A stretch of DNA of 64,000 bases, taken from positions 24,216,211-24,280,210 of the forward strand of contig CM036240.1 of assembly GCA_020698575.1 (NCBI GenBank), given 5' to 3'. Under the pieces are notes generated by a model. That model saw nothing but the letters and a program-made list of their open reading frames with translations, ran no database searches and was not told the origin of the DNA. Source of the DNA: Bostrychus sinensis. Lineage: Eukaryota; Chordata; Actinopteri; Gobiiformes; Eleotridae. The position numbers were made by a program, and so were the translations under genes. The stretch's first letter is position 1; each line of letters opens with the position of its first letter. Of this stretch, positions 1 through 12,854 are shown one piece after another.

Positions 1-17
1 AAAGGAATGATCTGAGG

Positions 18-51
18 AAAAAAAAAAGAAAAAAGAAAAAGAAAAAAAAGA
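18..51. repeat. Poly(A)/AAAAAG low-complexity tract
   Basis: An A-rich run broken by single G residues. It could be an old retroposon tail. Nothing else is seen from 52 to 280 or from 431 to 859. Confidence 0.9.
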
Positions 52-282
52 TGAGAAACAATTCTATTGGCTGGTTTCTTACTTGGCTTGTAAAAATTTA
101 ATTAATGGCAGATAAAAAAAATCTGTCACTAGCTAAATGCACATAATTACAAAGAAAAAAAAAATATCGGCAATGGATTCATAGAAATGGTGGGTGTTTT
201 GACTGGCCAAAAAGAAACAAAAATCTGGACTCCTGAGATCTTCTACTTCAGGAGTAAAAGCTTTAGTGTAAGCACAAAGGCC

Positions 283-360
283 TAAATCCACTAAAACAAC
301 TCATCTGTCCCATTACTGACCCCTTGTGGCTGGAGTTAGAATCTTTCTGGCTGGTGGGAT
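283..360 (-). repeat. SINE-type dispersed repeat (copy A)
   Basis: AATCCACTAAAACAACTCAT ... TACTGACCCCTTGTGGCTGG, then GAATCTTTCTGGCTGG, matches copy B at 11155 and copy C at 39770. Decayed SINE-like sequence continues to about 430. Confidence 0.5.
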
Positions 361-859
361 ATCCTATCTTGATATGGTACAGAATCTCTAAAAAATTAAA
401 TCACTGGAGCCAGGGAGTGACTCATATCAACAAAAAACATAATAATTACTTTGTTGGATAATGACTCACTTTTTAAACTAAAAATTTCCTCAAAACTGAC
501 CATTACTTTTTGAGCTGCAAGACAACAACAGCAAGGACATAAAGAAGGTGGTGTTTTGACTGATGAAAAAAAATTCTTGATTAGTGTGGCTTTAAGAAAA
601 AAGAGAAACCAAGGCATAAATAACTATAAATCATGTTTCAAGGCATTGAGAATTTGTCATAATATGCAAAACAAAAACCTTATTCATGATGTAGGAATAA
701 AAGCAAGCATTTTTATTATGAAAGCATCTCTTAGTCATCTAGTTGTATTTTTCCTTTTTGAATAAATAAAAATAATGTGCAAAAAAAGAGCTATCAGATT
801 CTAACCATGCTTTTGTGCATCTATCATTACATTTGTGCTCTTTGAGTGTGTCTTTGTTT

Positions 860-1080
860 GTGGTTGCTCCTCGACTCCAGGCTCAGTGTCTGGGGCGCCA
901 CTGATTTAAATACCACCCCATCTCATTAACATGCACAGATAGAGCTGCGAGGGCCAATTACATTCATCTTGTCATGAGGCTGGGCTTCCAAGTCGTTAAT
1001 ATTTTATGGCAACGCGCTCCCCCGGCCGCGGCAGCAACACACCAGCGCACGCACATTATTCCACAGATCAGAAACATACA
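860..1080. promoter_or_regulatory. Candidate conserved enhancer block
   Basis: CpG-bearing unique block with CATCTCATTAACATGCACAG, GGGCCAATTACATTCATC and a posterior-HOX-type TTTTATGG at 1002-1009, ending in CCCCCGGCCGCGGCAGC. It is among the sharpest composition contrasts in the left part. No coding frame. Confidence 0.45.
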
Positions 1081-1950
1081 CACACTCTTCTAGGTCATGA
1101 CAATATAAGCATGAAAAATGAGTGTGAGGAGAAAGCAGTGGAAATCCAAGTATAGATATGCCACTTTTATGATAACTAATTATTACCAGTCAACAAAAGT
1201 TTACAAAATACAGCGTTGTGGAATAAATGTACATGTTTTGTTGAGTCAAAGGGCTGTAACTTTACAAAGCATTCTGGGAGTAACTCATAAAAGCTTGGGT
1301 CGAACAATAAAAAAAGTTAAGGGTTGTTTTTGATCCATAGATATGTTTTTCTCATAATGAAACTAAATCTTGTCATTATGTTCTGTGTGTAACAAGACAT
1401 GCAACAATACAATGATATTCAGTGCACATGTAATGAAACCATTAATTCACAGATTTGTTATATTTGCAATCAATGTACTGTATATTTTAACTTACTGTAT
1501 GTGATACATATAATAACACATTTGTTTGTAGTTAAAATTTTTTATGGCCCTCCTCTCTGTACATTAAAGTCTAATATAAATATGTTTAATTTTTTTATGT
1601 ACTGCTAAAAGTGTGGCTTCAATAGCCATAAACAACCAATGCTTTTATATACCAACAATATTTGCACTTTTAAGTATAATTGTGTATTTTGCTTATGTAA
1701 AAAATTACTAGTTTAAGTGTAATTATAGACTCAAGTTTAGTGATTACTTCAAACAGTGAATTAGTGTTCAAGCTTTAGATATGGGTTTGAGCAAATAGCA
1801 TGGAAAGCAAAAAGATTTGTAAAAAAAATTATAATAAAAAAAATAACATTTACATTAATGTGTAAGGAAGACACCTAATATACAGCTTCTTTAAATTCCC
1901 AGTTATATGCTTGATAAATTGAGCCAAAAAACACACACAAGAATCTAAAG
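1081..1950. other. AT-rich spacer, no gene seen
   Basis: Low-complexity A/T-rich sequence. No gene or repeat family is recognised. Confidence 0.3.
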
Positions 1951-2240
1951 AAAAATCTTGGGCTGGTCTCCTGTTATTCCTTTAATGACTTCTCTAATGA
2001 AAGTGTCCAGTCTTCAGATCGCTGGCTCGGGCTCTGTGCTGATGCTGTACAAAGCGAGGATGGCCGGAGGAGACAAACTCAACACTATTGTGACTGGTAG
2101 CAGCAGCCTGTACTGGCTCGCCTCCTGGCTCTGTAGCGATACGCACAAAGATTGATGTGTGTTCCTGTCAAATAGCCTGGACGGCCATTTATACGGAGAA
2201 ATGCCGCTTGGCGATGTGAGGGGAAGAGTCACTTAGCAGA
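1951..2240. promoter_or_regulatory. Candidate conserved enhancer block
   Basis: Unique GC-richer block containing the PBX-HOX match AGATTGATG at 2149-2157 and, nearby, GGCCATTTATACGGAG, an ATTTATAC word of HOX/CDX type. It is open in short frames on both strands, with no family signature. Confidence 0.4.
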
Positions 2241-4699
2241 ACAATTTCCTCACACAGCATGCTCCTCTGGCTTCATGGTGCCAGCAGAAATGATATTCAG
2301 AAAATTGCCTTGAACTAGGCCTATATCTATACATTTGTACCTCACTACATCAACAAACAGACATATGAATCTAATGATATATATATAAATGTGTTTATCT
2401 CATCTTAAATAAATCCTCACATACCCATTCAAAGGTTATTAGAAAATATTGGTGTTGTAGCTCAGACAGGATAATATTGGTACAACAAATAGCTTACTAG
2501 TTTACTGCAATAATCTTTTTAAAAAACTATATTCTGGTGGACACTATAGAGACTTATCTCACACACTGAATGTACATTTTTGTTCTGAAAGAATTGGAGA
2601 AGGGAAGTGAGGTCCAGGGGGTGGGAGCAGTGTTTTTAGTACCTCGAAAATGTGTTCTTTTCAGTTCATGTTGGAAGTTGCTCCTAAAATAAAGCAAAGA
2701 CTCTTACGCTACTCCTTGTCTCTTTCTTGGAACTTCCACAATATAATATATTTACAATACAGCTAGCCTAGACACATTTTTAATCAAGATAACAACCTTA
2801 GCTTACTTTGCCTATGCTAAATACATTTTATTTGCATCAAGTATAGCGCTGGTTATTTTGACTGTAATGTATTAACTGACATAGGATGCGTCAGGCTGTA
2901 GGCTACATTGTTAGCATTAAGTAGCAATATAGCCATTCAGTTTGTACTAACCACCCTTAGCCTGTAAGCTTTAGCTTCTGTTAGCAGCCACAGTAATTAG
3001 TAAAGCATATTCTTATATAGCAGTTAAGTCTTTTATGATTTCTGTGTGCTAACCAAACCTTGGCTAGACCAGGAAGCTAGTTCACTTCAGCTGTAGCTTG
3101 TTAGCATTAACTTAGCCAAGGATATTCTTATGTTTGTCTGATTTGAAATGATATGTAGAACATGCCCCGCCACAAATAATATATAATAACGTGTAATAAC
3201 ACCAAAATCTTGTGAACATTACTCATCTCAGTCTTATCTGTTGTGTCAGGCATTCTTCATTTCTCATTTCTCCAACAGCCAGACTTACTAAAGCGTGAGG
3301 TGTGGCGCTGCTCCACATTTTGCATATCAACCATCTTCCTGCTGACAAATGTTAGCTTTAATAAAGCCGCTGAGCACAGATGAGACTGGGAGGGTAGCCC
3401 ACCAGGACATGGAGACTGGAGTTGAGACAATTTAGCCGGAAATGAAAAAGTAGAATTGTCTGTGGAAAATATCACAATCATTATAATCATTTGTCAAAAT
3501 GTAATCTAGATGAGACTGGACAGCTGCGGTGAGAGTTTGGTGTTTTAGAACTTTTTAGATATGCTTTTGGTTTCCGCATTATTTACAAAGACACACTTTC
3601 ATCATAATAAAGTGAACAATAATGTTAACATAGATTAAATGTTTAAGTTTTACACCAAATACTGCTGCATATAAACAATCTTTACAAAAAACTAACTTCT
3701 TGGTCAATTAAAAACTTTGCAGTATCGTGTAGGACTTGCTGACCAGCTCGCCTGCGGTCATACTGTATAGCCAAGCAGGTTGCTCTCCATTTTTGCACAC
3801 CAGGTCGTCTTCTTTTAATTGCTATAATGGAATAATGAGCTGAGTGTGTGGCCCATCTGTGTTTCTGCTGCAACAACACAACCAGGACTGTGTCTGGAAT
3901 CACTCACGTTTTACTATAGACTGTAATGTAGGCTATAGCGAATTTGGCAATGTAGAGTGATGTCTGGAGGGATGAATAGTGTTGCAATGTAGCCCAGAGT
4001 TTAAAACTTTATTTTTATTTTATTCATGATAATTACTCATTTATTGAGCAAATGCATAAAGTACTGTGGCAATATAATAGACAATTATACACAAATTATT
4101 TTCATAGTTGCAGGTGCTATGTACAGTTTTAGTGGTTTTCTCAATTTGGATTTTTTTTTTATTACTTTATTATTACTAGTGATGCTAAATCTAGTTTTTA
4201 TGATGTCACTTTAATGTCACTGGTCTTTTATAAGAAATCATGTAGATTTTACAGTGTGAAAAAACTCCCCATCAAAATGATGTGAATGCATTGCGAACAT
4301 TTATTAATACTTTACTTTATATCATTATCTGTATTTCTTTCTAATTTTTTCTGTGGAGATGTGTCAGTGCTGGAATATTGCCACTTTCTCTGTATTATCG
4401 CCAAACACTAATTCAGTCATGACAAGTAATGTAGCCCAGCCAATGGCAGAGTCCCTTATAGTCCTCCATAATAAAGCCTAGATTACATTGTAAGTTTCAT
4501 GTTTTTCACCAATATTACATTATGTTTACGGGTAATGAAACTGTTATCCCAAAACACAAAATACTGCATATGTTCTCTTTAAAGGAATACTATATACTAT
4601 AAATAAAATACACAAATAAATTGAAAAATTAATTGTCATAGTTTTGTGACCATAAAGGGGAAGAATAAGGCAAACAAAGACCGAAATAAAAATGGGTAG
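2241..4699. other. AT-rich spacer, no gene seen
   Basis: 2760-3130 is enriched in GTTAGC/GCTAGC-type words of a decayed fish repeat. No gene or defined element is seen. Confidence 0.3.
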
Positions 4700-5500
4700 A
4701 ATTTGATTTCTGTATTAATTACAGCCTAATATTATCATATTATCAAGCTCCAGCGCAAAGCAAAATGGGTAAGACCACATGATGGGACCAAATGCAATTT
4801 CCAGCGACCCCCCTCTTGCAGGCATCCCTCTCCCACTGAGCCCAGAAGACAGCCAATCAGAGGGCAGCGTGCCATGAGACTTATCTGACACAGAGGTGCA
4901 CAAGGACAAGCCCTCTTTGCTTGAAAGAAACTTAAAACTCTTGACATTGTTACAAATTGGCAAGGTTTAACATACTCTTCACTTTCATGATGCACTTAGC
5001 AGTAAATATGGAAATCCCCCAACAAAACAGACTGGCTTGCTATTTTAGCTGCTGCCTCACATTTTCTGTCCTCATGTGGCTAGTTATATTGTTTCCTGTG
5101 GACTTCAGTGAGAGATTTTTAAAAGTGAAAGCATTGTTCATGCTCATTCTCCAATACACCACAAAGACAATTGTTGAGGCTCAGCTTTAATTGCTTCATC
5201 TGTACCATATCCCATTGGGAAGCTTCAGTCTCAAATACAGCTTCCCTAAATATGTGCCGGGCAGAGAAGTTTTGAAGTGTAGCTGTGGACTTCATTAAAG
5301 GAAGAGGTAGAGTCTGGAGTAAGCATGAATTGTCTGTCACTGCGTGCACAATCAGACAGGCTGGACCCAATGAATCATGGTGCTGTGTGCTCCGAGAGGC
5401 TGGTACACTTACTGGGATGTTTCTATCACTGCTGGCGTCATCCAAAATCGGCTCTTTGATATTTCTGCTCCACTCTAAGCCAATTAGCACTTGATGGTCT
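4700..5500. promoter_or_regulatory. Possible regulatory block
   Basis: 4740-4930 and 5190-5490 are unique and GC-richer (for example GCTCCGAGAGGCTGGTACAC). Overlapping antisense frames, the longest 123 codons at 5119-5490, show no family signature. Confidence 0.25.
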
Positions 5501-7240
5501 GTGTGAAAGCGCTTTCCACTTCACTGCAAAGCTCATCTAAATAGTCAATACAAGTACTTTTTAAGTTTTGGAAATTCATTGTAAAACTCATGCAGGATTG
5601 AGAACAAGTTGTTTTATTGTTTAAACTGATAAATGAGATAATAATGGAGAGAAGCAAACACATTGCAAACATGAAATGAGGTCCTTATTTCAAAGCAAAC
5701 AGCATAGTTATACACAGATGTCTGTTTTATCAATGAATGAGCTCTGATTGGTGCAGAACATCGATGGCTGCAGTGGAAACATCTTGATTATCACCTTGTT
5801 TTGACAGCATGAATGTATCAGGAAGGCAATTAAGGTGGCACCAGTGTTCATACCACAGGTTGAGATGGATGAGATTTTGATGGTCATAAGAAATACTGAC
5901 CCCGAGAGAGTAGTTATCATAGTTATCTGACTATGGGCTCACCTATCTGTTTGTTTTGTAATGCAATTTAAATTACAGTGGTTTTCACAAGAGAAAGATT
6001 TCACCATTGATTTAAAGGTGCAGCATGTCAAATGTTGCATGTTTTCAATTGTGTTATAAACTCTGGACAATTTGCAAAATGCATATAAATACCCAATTAA
6101 AAACACTTCAAATTAGGGTTAAGAAATGTTGTCTGGCCCAACTTAAACTCATAATTATAACATAAAAATAGCTACTTAATTATTGTGTTATTATGTTATG
6201 TTTTGTTATTGTATTGACTAAACATTGTTTATGATATGGGTCTTCTATGAGTTGTCGCTCACATACTGTTAGAATGGTTGTTATGTTAAATGTAATGCAG
6301 ATGTTAAATGTCAGATAACATTACTGACCAATAACTGCATGGGCCTACTAGTAATTTTCAGACTTTCGGGGATGAAAATACATAAACTCAAAAGTATGAA
6401 AAACAACTTCCTTCTATCTTCTGATACATGAATGCAACAGAATAACATCAAAATGCATTCTTTGCATTGTATATTGAAAAGTCAACAGAACCAAGAGGAA
6501 GTTCAATTACTTCTTCCGGTTCAAAAAATCTCCAAGAAGCACACAAAAGCAGTGACAAACGAGAAGCATTCATGTTTAGGGCAAATAAACTATATTTGTT
6601 TCACTAAGCTGGTCTATTTCATTAAAAATGTAATAATAGCGCACATACATTAAAAATGAGGAGGATGGAAGTGAAATTTGCACCAGAAGATGTTGCCAAA
6701 TGCACAACCCCCTCCTAGGAAAGAGTGCCCATTAGATTTCCTAACCTCTGTTTTTTTTTTGTTTTGTTTATTTGTTTGTTTGTTTTTTTTACATTTTTGT
6801 GCTAACAATGGCAGAAATGAGTTGTTCACCTGAACACTGAATGAATTGTAGCTTACTTGACACTAGTTCTCAATTGAAACACTAATTGAAACATTAATTG
6901 GAATAGAATACCAAAAATGATTCCACTGTTTATAGAAAAAAATGGTACAAATAAAATTGTTACTGAATAAACATTGCATCAACTGGTATCTCCATTTCTT
7001 AAAAAATATAAATTGTTTAGCATTACATTCTTGAGCCTTTGTTTGCAAATTGACAGTATAATGTATACGGACATTTTTCATTCTAACCACTTAACAATAG
7101 AGAAGTAATGTCTTTCTGGTAGGTTCAGGTTGTACAACTATTCCCTTAAGAGCCCAATGGAAAAGGAAAAAAAAGGCAGTGCAGTGAGGATATTTTTACC
7201 CTCATATGAAAACGTGAGCATATGAGAAAGTGTGCTACAT
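5501..7240. other. AT-rich spacer with T-rich low-complexity tract
   Basis: A T/GTTT-rich tract covers 6750-6790. No gene or known repeat is seen otherwise. Confidence 0.35.
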
Positions 7241-7740
7241 TACTAAACACAAAAGACGACAAAAATGGCAACCAGGCCATGCTGAGGGGTGGTCGCGGAA
7301 ATAGAAACTCTCTGCCTGCCTCCTGATTGGCTGGATTTGCACACACCCATTTGGTTTCGAGGGTAAAGAATTTCCACAAGGCTTTTCCATAGTAAGTACA
7401 GCTTGTCTCCCATGTCTTTATTTACAGTCAAAAACTCAGAGCGTGTACATTAGAGCAGCAGATTTATCACTCATGCCCCATTCATTTGAAAGGAGCTGTA
7501 ACTCTTCATCTCTGAGCTGAGCTGAGTACAGAAAAATGTACACTAATGTAGTCATCAGAGGAGTTTCCACCAAATCTGCTGTAATCTGTACGTCTGCTGG
7601 AGCCTGATGGGCATGGGAGTGCTGAGTAATGGCGGCGGTAATTGGGAAAATAGGTCACCTGGGATATGAGGTGTTTGCAGGTGGACTTAATGGAGGCTTT
7701 GCTTTGGTTAAGAGCTGAAATGAATCACAGATAATCCGCC
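7241..7740. promoter_or_regulatory. Candidate enhancer block
   Basis: Unique sequence with GAGTAATGGCGGCGGTAATT at about 7624, then AGGTCACCTGGGATATGAGG, a nuclear-receptor half-site next to an E-box. Contrasts with AT-rich flanks. No coding frame. Confidence 0.35.
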
Positions 7741-9230
7741 CTAAATATGGACACCTATGCAGTGCTTTTTATTTCTAACAGGCCAAAATGATTAGGTTTG
7801 CACACTGACAGATTGAGGTCAGGGCTCAGACTAATACCCTTATAACCTAATGAAAGTTAGCCTCTCATCTAAAGCTCAGGTAGGAAATAAGGTGAACCTA
7901 GTCCTTGTAAAAAACAATATTTAGAGGGCCCTGTGTGCATGTTGTGGTTAATTATTATTTCCACAGGAAATCCCCATACTCAGCCACAAGCCCATCTACA
8001 ACGCACTGACACACAGAGCACATACACAGTATTGAATGCAGCTGCATCTCCCAGAGGGGAAAGGGTAATTTGTCCAGCTCAGAAATAAGGCTCTCTCCAT
8101 TCCTCTCAGCAGGATGATGAAAAACATGAAACCGTGCTGCTAATGAAAAGAACACTCAGGATGTGTATTATTATTCCATCAGTCTCACCTAGCAAGCCCT
8201 GGCCCAGGTCCACAGCCGACCAAGGGCCACGGCTTTTCCAGCCGCTCTTTTCAGAGCATCTTTGGGGTTGCCACTTGCAGATTTCCTCTTCATTCATTCC
8301 ACAGGAATTTGGCTGCCATTTCCTGAGCAGAGGAGAAGGTCTGACTGGCTTCGTGCAGGGCCAAGCTGGTATTTATCTAACCACACACTGGGCTTGATTC
8401 ATGAGAAACAAGCATGCCCTGTAAACAGTCTCATTACTGAACTCCAACACTTCATTACTCAACAGCCTAAGTCACTGGCAGAGGCAGCCCAAAATGGTGT
8501 AAAGCCTGGTCTGAGCACATTGGCCCCAGTACATCCAGGAGGGGACAGATGGATTTATCTGTAAGGTAATGTGATCTGAGCATGGACTGATGTGGTTACA
8601 CTGAGGGAGCAAGGCTACTGCATGTTAACATTAGAACACCACTGTACTTGAAATAAATGGTAAAACGGTTTTAAATAAGGGGCTGTTATATGAGCTTCCA
8701 TGAAGTGATATGGTATTGGTTGTATTGGTACATTAAAAATGGCAGGTGTTACAGACTGCTATTATTTAGAATAAAAGTAGACGAAAGTAGGGATGCAAGA
8801 GGCTGGAGTTATATAGTTATAATTATTTTAGAGCCACAAGTTCGGATTGAAAAATTTTACAAAGCCACAGCTGGTGCAAAATGAGTACAACATTTTACAT
8901 GAACAGCTGTCAAATACAGAACACCAAGTATCTGCTTAACAATGAAAAAAAGACTACTGGCCAGCTGCTTACAACTGCTACTAGCTGGCCTTCACGTAGG
9001 CAAAAGAATATCTATTTTAAATAGAGAATCTAGTTCTACCACCAGGTCTATGATGTCTAATAGTGGTCTTCCTTGGTCCAGAAGTAAAGCACTTATTGAA
9101 GACAAATCCGCCCCTGCAGCACCACTAACCTCATCTCCTCATTAGCCTTCTGCTTGCACCGTCAACATGACAATTTGCAATACAACAAATCAATGTAATG
9201 CAATCTTATACTTAATTTGATTTAATTGTG
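7741..9230. other. Mixed-composition spacer
   Basis: 8010-8560 is unique and GC-richer, with overlapping frames on both strands up to 100 codons and no family signature. It may hold regulatory sequence. No gene is called. Confidence 0.3.
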
Positions 9231-9440
9231 ACGAAAACAGACATATTCATTGCCTCTTAACCGCATTAGGCTCATCACAGTGGGAATCACAAATGATTTC
9301 CTAATATCCTCTGTCATTTAATCTGTTGCATTTGCACAACAGGAATCTAAGAGCGAATCATTGCCCCTCTAAATCTATTTGTCGCACCTCTCGAGCTGGC
9401 GCCGCTCCTCACCGTGGGTCACCTGTAATTTGTAATGTTA
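9231..9440. promoter_or_regulatory. Candidate conserved enhancer block
   Basis: Compact unique block with CTTAACCGCATTAGGCTCAT, TCTGTTGCATTTGCACAACA and CTCGAGCTGGCGCCGCTCCT before GTCACCTGTAATTTG. The mix of CpG and homeodomain words contrasts with flanking AT-rich sequence. No gene frame. Confidence 0.4.
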
Positions 9441-9875
9441 AATAAAGGGCAATTCATTTCCTGCAGAGCTGAGAACAACTAATACTGAATCAGTTGCACA
9501 TAGAAATTCATTACACGGAAAGTGCATGGCAGTGATGGGCCATACCTGTGTGGCCATAAAGATCACAGAAGTCAGAGAAGTTCTGATCATCAAACTTTGG
9601 CAAAGGCAATCTTGGTAAGATGCATGAGTGAATGAAATTATAAGATTAAAATTAATAACATTTAGTAACAGTGACAAATGGTTAAAAACTTCAATTTGTG
9701 ATAATACTACAAAACAATCACATTGTTTTTCACAAAATTTGACATTATTTTCATCAAAAACACAAAATGTACATTTGCTTTTACCATCTCTGTGGTTTTA
9801 CTGCTCTGGCATGGTAATAAAACCTCTTTTCTGAGCACATGACATGTTCAAGAAACTATGAATTCCTCAAATAGC
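9441..9875. other. AT-rich spacer, no gene seen
   Basis: No gene or repeat family is recognised. Confidence 0.3.
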
Positions 9876-9946
9876 AATTAAATGATTACTAAATTAGCTG
9901 ACAATTATTATAATTGATTAATGTGATTAGTTGTTGCAGCACTAGT
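9876..9946 (-). repeat. 'TAGTGCTGCAACAACTAATC' repeat, left arm
   Basis: On the minus strand it reads TAGTGCTGCAACAACTAATC then ACATTAATCAATTATAATAA, nearly the same as 10120-10200. The pair may be two insertions, or one element with duplicated inverted ends. Confidence 0.55.
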
Positions 9947-10119
9947 TCAAAATCGCACTAGCCAACACCACCAGGACAAACATTTCTGATGAAGATCAAG
10001 GTTTTCATTATAAAAATCCTGAACTATTCTAACATCTAAAGCTACAATTTCAGTCTCACCAACAATGAGACCATCTTTAATGATTTTGTAAAAATCAAAG
10101 CAATAACGAATGCGTTATT

Positions 10120-10200
10120 AATTAGGGCTGCAACAACTAATCAGATTAATCAATTATAAATAATTATTGAAATAATCATCAACTAATTTAGTAATCGAAT
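10120..10200 (+). repeat. 'TAGGGCTGCAACAACTAATC' repeat, right arm
   Basis: Reads TAGGGCTGCAACAACTAATC then AGATTAATCAATTATAAATA. It is the mirror of 9876-9946, and their ends face each other across about 175 bp. Belongs to the widespread fish GGGCTGCAACTAA family. Confidence 0.55.
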
Positions 10201-10215
10201 AAAACTAAATAATTT

Positions 10216-11154
10216 ATAATTTAGTTACCTCAAGCCTTATAGACAAAAAAAAAAAACATATTAAAAAACAACATAGTAATAACTATGCCATGCTTGTAGT
10301 ATAATTTAGTGTCACTTATACACTGTACCTCACTTATACACTATATAAGTTAAGCCTACTTCTTAATTTCAGAACAGTTTTTTAGGAGTTTTAGTTGGAA
10401 TCAATTCAATAATCCTGACTTTTTACAACTATTTTAGTAGTAAAATTATATTTATCACATAAAAACATAAGAACCAAAATAATTAAAATATGTTGTTATA
10501 ATAAGTGTTTTCTTAATTTCCTAATTTTGCCAACTCTAGCTTTATGGAACAAGTGTTCAGACAGTGGTCACAGTCCTGCCCTGCTGCAGAGCTCTGACTG
10601 TGCTGCTGTCGGGCTGAATTCACCTGAGCCAAACAAATGGCGGTGTCAAGCTATCTCTGTTCATATACACCTCCAGTCCAGAAAGCTCCATTTTTCAGCT
10701 GCAAGCGGCTGGCAAACCACTATGGAGGGAGGTGCGTGACCTGATGACTTCAGTGGCACTGCAACAGAGTGCAAGACAGAAATTGATTTTGAAAATACAG
10801 ACTGTGTTTTGAACATGCACAGTGTTTCTCACCAGTTTAGTGACCTGCTGTATGTAACACAAAGGAAAGAACCAAAAAATCTGGTCCAGTTACATCTTAA
10901 ACTAATATTAAAAAAGCAATCACTATTCTTGAAGATGCTTACTCTGAGCCTGGCCAGCCATTCTACTACTTTTAAAATTTTTATTTTATACAAAGAATGA
11001 ACCCGCCCTTTACTAATTTGATTTGGATTACCAGAGGAAGAAAGAGGGAGAGAGAGTGTAGACCTCTCCAAAGGCACTGAACCTTTCTTATAACAATAAA
11101 AAGTCCAGTGCCCACTTGAACTGGGCATTTTCTAGTTCAGGGGTAAATACAAAA
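10216..11154. other. AT-rich spacer with a GC-richer patch
   Basis: 10520-10740 is GC-richer and unique; nothing specific is recognised. No gene is seen. Confidence 0.3.
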
Positions 11155-11320
11155 ATCCACTAAAACTAATAATTTATTTCTTTACTGACCCCTTGTGGCT
11201 GAGGTTAGCATCACTGGCCTGACCTTGCAATGAAACAGAATAAACAATCCAGGCGAAATTGCAAAACCACACCAAAAAGTATCAATCATTACTTTTTGAG
11301 TTATCTTGGGGAGGTTAACA
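11155..11320 (-). repeat. SINE-type dispersed repeat (copy B)
   Basis: AAAATCCACTAAAACTAATA ... TACTGACCCCTTGTGGCTGA shares about 50 bases of order with 283-345 and more loosely with 39770-39850. The tRNA-like head is decayed in this copy. Orientation is assigned from the better copy C. Confidence 0.5.
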
Positions 11321-11740
11321 AACACTGGAAAAAAACATAACTTTCATAGCAAAGGTAACATTTGCAGTTGGAAAGACAACCATCAGAATTCAGCGGCTTG
11401 ACCAACATGGAGAATGAACTTCCTTTCTAAATCATAAGGCCGGCCCATTTAGGATTTATGACAAAAATAATTTTAAATACCTCCTGATGTGATGCACTTT
11501 GGGAGATATTGGCCCTTAACTTAAGCTGGAGTGGGGGCTAGAGTTCCTAAATGCTTGAGGCCACGCAGCAACACTTGACTGAGCCAAGGCAAACTACAGT
11601 GTTACTTGTGTTAATGTAGCATAGAACTGATTATGACAGGCTTCATCAGTCCTTCTGATCTGAGAAAAAGGCTGCATTTAGCACAGACGGTACAGTGGTT
11701 TGGCAAAAAATATTTCTGTGTCTCCCTCTTCTATTTGCAG

Positions 11741-11837
11741 CGAGGATCACAGAGATATTTTCTGCCCCGTGTTTACACAGAGCAAGCCGCCGAGCGGAGA
11801 AATAAGCAAAGAGATTAATAAAGGAACAAGTGGTTAT
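11741..11837 (+). other. Isolated exon-like segment
   Basis: Bounded by a strong acceptor (TCTCCCTCTTCTATTTGCAG) and a donor TTAT|GTGAGT 97 bp later. The interior is GC-richer (CAAGCCGCCGAGCGGAG) than the flanks. No partner exon or protein match; a lncRNA exon or a conserved noncoding element is possible. Confidence 0.2.
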
Positions 11838-12039
11838 GTGAGTCTGTGGGAAATGTACTGAGCTGTATCCAGAATGTGCAGTAACAGATAGAGTGATAAC
11901 AGCAGAGAAGTGAACTAAAAGTAACTAAACCCATAGATAGTACTTTCATATAATGACAGTTTAATTTTACAATTGCAAAGTATATATGCTATAAATAATA
12001 ATTTTCAAGTTTTGCATTTGATAGGGACTTCTTTAAAAG

Positions 12040-12285
12040 TCCTGTTAATATTTTAGATAGTGGTACTCAAAATGTGTGCTCAAGAAAAAGCACTGTTACT
12101 AATATTATATTAAGTAATAATATTACTCAGGTACAATTACTCAAATCCTTTAATAAAAGCACAGTGTAAGTGAATGTAAAGTTTACTAATATAAAATGTT
12201 ATTTTAAAGGTTATTTTTGATATTGCACAAAAAATGTAACAAAAATAGTAACTAAACTATTGCTTATTCTACTACTACAGCTATA

Positions 12286-12333
<48 letters not shown>

Positions 12334-12345
12334 GTTGCTAATATA
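12040..12345. repeat. Repeat of the 'AGTAAAAGTACT' family around (ACT)16
   Basis: AGTGGTACTCAAAATGTGTG at the left, then GGTACAATTACTCAAATCCT and AATAAAAGCACAGTGTAAGT before the triplet tract. The arrangement parallels 13156-13629 and 32780-32960. Degraded, and the ends are uncertain. Confidence 0.4.
12286..12333. repeat. (ACT)16 microsatellite
   Basis: Sixteen uninterrupted ACT units (ACTACTACTACT...), the longest triplet tract in the window. It sits inside repeat-like sequence of the AGTAAAAGTACT type (12040-12345). Confidence 0.95.
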
Positions 12346-12557
12346 CCTACTGCTAGAGTCCTTTAAAACAACACAGTTGGCCAAAGGGCTTTACACAGCC
12401 ATAAAGAAAAAAACAACTAAAAAAAGTGTACTTATTCAGATACTAACCAATTACCTTAGTAAATGAAGTGTTTTCCTCAAGTCAAAGTTTTAGAAAATGC
12501 GCTCAGAATTTTCACCACTGTTTGACAGAAACAATACCTTATACATCTACAAAATGC

Positions 12558-12562
12558 TTTTT

Positions 12563-12598
<36 letters not shown>

Positions 12599-12615
12599 TT
12601 TTTTTTTTTTTTTTT
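12558..12615. repeat. (CTTT)n microsatellite running into poly(T)
   Basis: About ten CTTT units followed by an unbroken T run to 12615. It could mark the tail of a minus-strand retroposon, but none is recognised. Confidence 0.9.
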
Positions 12616-12841
12616 ACATTTTTCTTTACATTATATGGGTGCTTTTACCATAATAACTTAAGTGCATATAGCAGTTGTACAGGTGTAAAAAAATGTCAAG
12701 TCAAAGGCACTCACTGAATATCTAAATCCTAAATGGCAGACAATAGTAATGTACCCCATACTTATACAAAAGTCTATAATAACTGGTGAGAAGATTCAGG
12801 ATTGCATTCTTTTAGTGACCATCCTGTCCTCCCGTGCCCCA

Positions 12842-12854
12842 CCAGCAGGGGGAG
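12842..12854 (+). promoter_or_regulatory. CTCF-type site
   Basis: CCAGCAGGGGGAG matches the CTCF core at all but one position (A for C). It lies in a short GC-rich patch, 12820-12950, within AT-rich DNA. Same orientation as 18944 and 25303. Confidence 0.4.

Noticed and set aside
12286..12333. CRISPR-like array from regular ACT repeats
   Set aside because: A simple trinucleotide microsatellite in a vertebrate genome; no spacers.
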